Shown here: one piece after another, positions 63,485-64,000 of the stretch
Numbering within the stretch: position 1 is the stretch's first letter
How the letters are laid out: each line of letters opens with the position of its first letter
Origin: Chrysomallon squamiferum
Taxonomy: Eukaryota; Mollusca; Gastropoda; Neomphalida; Peltospiridae
Length of the DNA: 64,000 nucleotides
Direction of reading: 5' to 3'
Assembly (NCBI GenBank): GCA_012295275.1
Contig: CM022665.1
Coordinates: 29,970,457-30,034,456, forward strand
Made by a program: the position numbers and the translations under genes
The notes under the pieces: model-generated
What the model was told of the DNA's origin: nothing
The model's database searches: none
The model's input: the letters and a program-made list of their open reading frames with translations, nothing else

Positions 63485-64000
63485 TCGCCGACTAAAGTTC
63501 AGATCGACTTCGATATGGCTGCGATCCGTGCCTTAAATCTAGCGTTTCCCGGAGCCGAGGTGAAAGGGTGCTTGTTTCATGTCACTGAAGCCGTATGGAG
63601 GTTTTCCTTGCCTACAAGAAAGATCCAGCCCTGCAGCAATGGATCCGACGTGCAGCAGCATTGCCTTTCCTTCCCCTGGCGGATGTGCAGAATACCTGGG
63701 TCGAGGTCATGGAAGCTGCTCCAGCCCTTCCTCGTGCCAGAGAGTTCCACGACATGTGGAACCACTTCAATACCTTTAGTCCAAGGACCAATAACAATCT
63801 AGAAGGGTTCCACATCCGGTTGAATTGGACACTCTGTCATCGCCACCCAAACGTATACCGCCTGGTGAACATTCTCAAGAAGATTGAGAACGCAGAGAAG
63901 GTAAAGCTCGCTCAGGTGAACTTTGGTGCCGCTACCCCTCCCGCAAGCGAGTCTACAGGGAGATCGACAACCGCCTCAGCCGCCTCAAGGACCAGCTTGC
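63485..64000 (+). pseudogene. MULE-type transposase fragment (runs off window)
   Basis: Plus-strand similarity to the Mutator-like transposase core. Frame 1 reads KVQIDFDMAAIRALNLAF then GAEVKGCLFHVTEAVWR, carrying the D-F-(E/D)-A-A catalytic Asp block and the GC-FH-A-WR block. Shortly after about 63600 the similarity moves to another frame: AYKKDPALQQWIRRAAALPF, then RTNNNLEGFHIRLNW (the RTNN-LEGWH block) and HRHPNVYRLVNILKKIE. Near 63930 it moves again to RVYREIDNRLSRLKDQL. The frameshifts, and possibly an internal deletion before MWNHFNTF, make it a broken copy. Composition is clearly GC-richer than the rest of the window, beginning near 63400. Confidence 0.85.

Noticed and set aside
63577-63815. 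Minus-strand frames at the right end
   Set aside because: They lie opposite the plus-strand MULE similarity and show no recognisable motif.

Overview
This 64 kb window is AT-rich, intron-rich animal nuclear DNA. Microsatellites, above all (ATT)n runs, are abundant. The genes have GT-AG introns of about 0.1 to 4.7 kb and metazoan-specific products: a SIPA1-like RapGAP, KIF-binding protein and a cilium dynein light intermediate chain. Repeat style and protein divergence suggest an invertebrate, plausibly a lophotrochozoan such as a mollusc. That placement is inference and no species can be named.

Layout. 1 to about 11.85 kb has no recognisable coding sequence; one stretch near 11.3-11.5 kb may be a 5'UTR exon. 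11.87-40.75 kb (+) is a SIPA1L-family gene. I resolved it into 24 coding exons that join in frame to 1645 aa: a large N-terminal exon, a RapGAP domain with the catalytic Asn motif, a PDZ domain, a Ser-rich tail and a C-terminal coiled coil. 40.75-46.10 kb holds the converging 3' ends of SIPA1L and KIFBP and a small hairpin element. 46.10-47.93 kb (-) is KIFBP in one uninterrupted exon. A compact 330 bp head-to-head interval separates it from DYNC2LI1 (48.27-55.38 kb, +, 15 coding exons, 349 aa). A decayed Tc1-like transposase lies in DYNC2LI1 intron 2. 55.4-58.8 kb is non-coding. 58.8-62.4 kb (+) is the 5' part of a secreted protein with two lamin-tail-like regions separated by near-identical 39-aa Ser/Thr repeats; its 3' end is not identified in the window. 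63.4-64.0 kb is a GC-richer fragment of a MULE-type transposase with broken frame.

Functional links. KIFBP binds kinesins and DYNC2LI1 is a subunit of the retrograde intraflagellar dynein, so two microtubule-motor genes share one short promoter interval with ETS-like, forkhead-like and imperfect X-box-like motifs. SIPA1L is a Rap GTPase regulator with no obvious link to them.

Most notable non-genic structures: an ~810 bp near-perfect inverted repeat in SIPA1L intron 1; a 302 bp TA-flanked element in intron 12 resembling pogo/Tigger-type elements; a tandem duplication that copied the 3' splice site of SIPA1L exon 21; and a donor-adjacent minisatellite in intron 10. I found no clearly new biological system. 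The best candidates for follow-up are the long hairpin, the duplicated splice acceptor, the mucin-like repeat protein and the bidirectional promoter.
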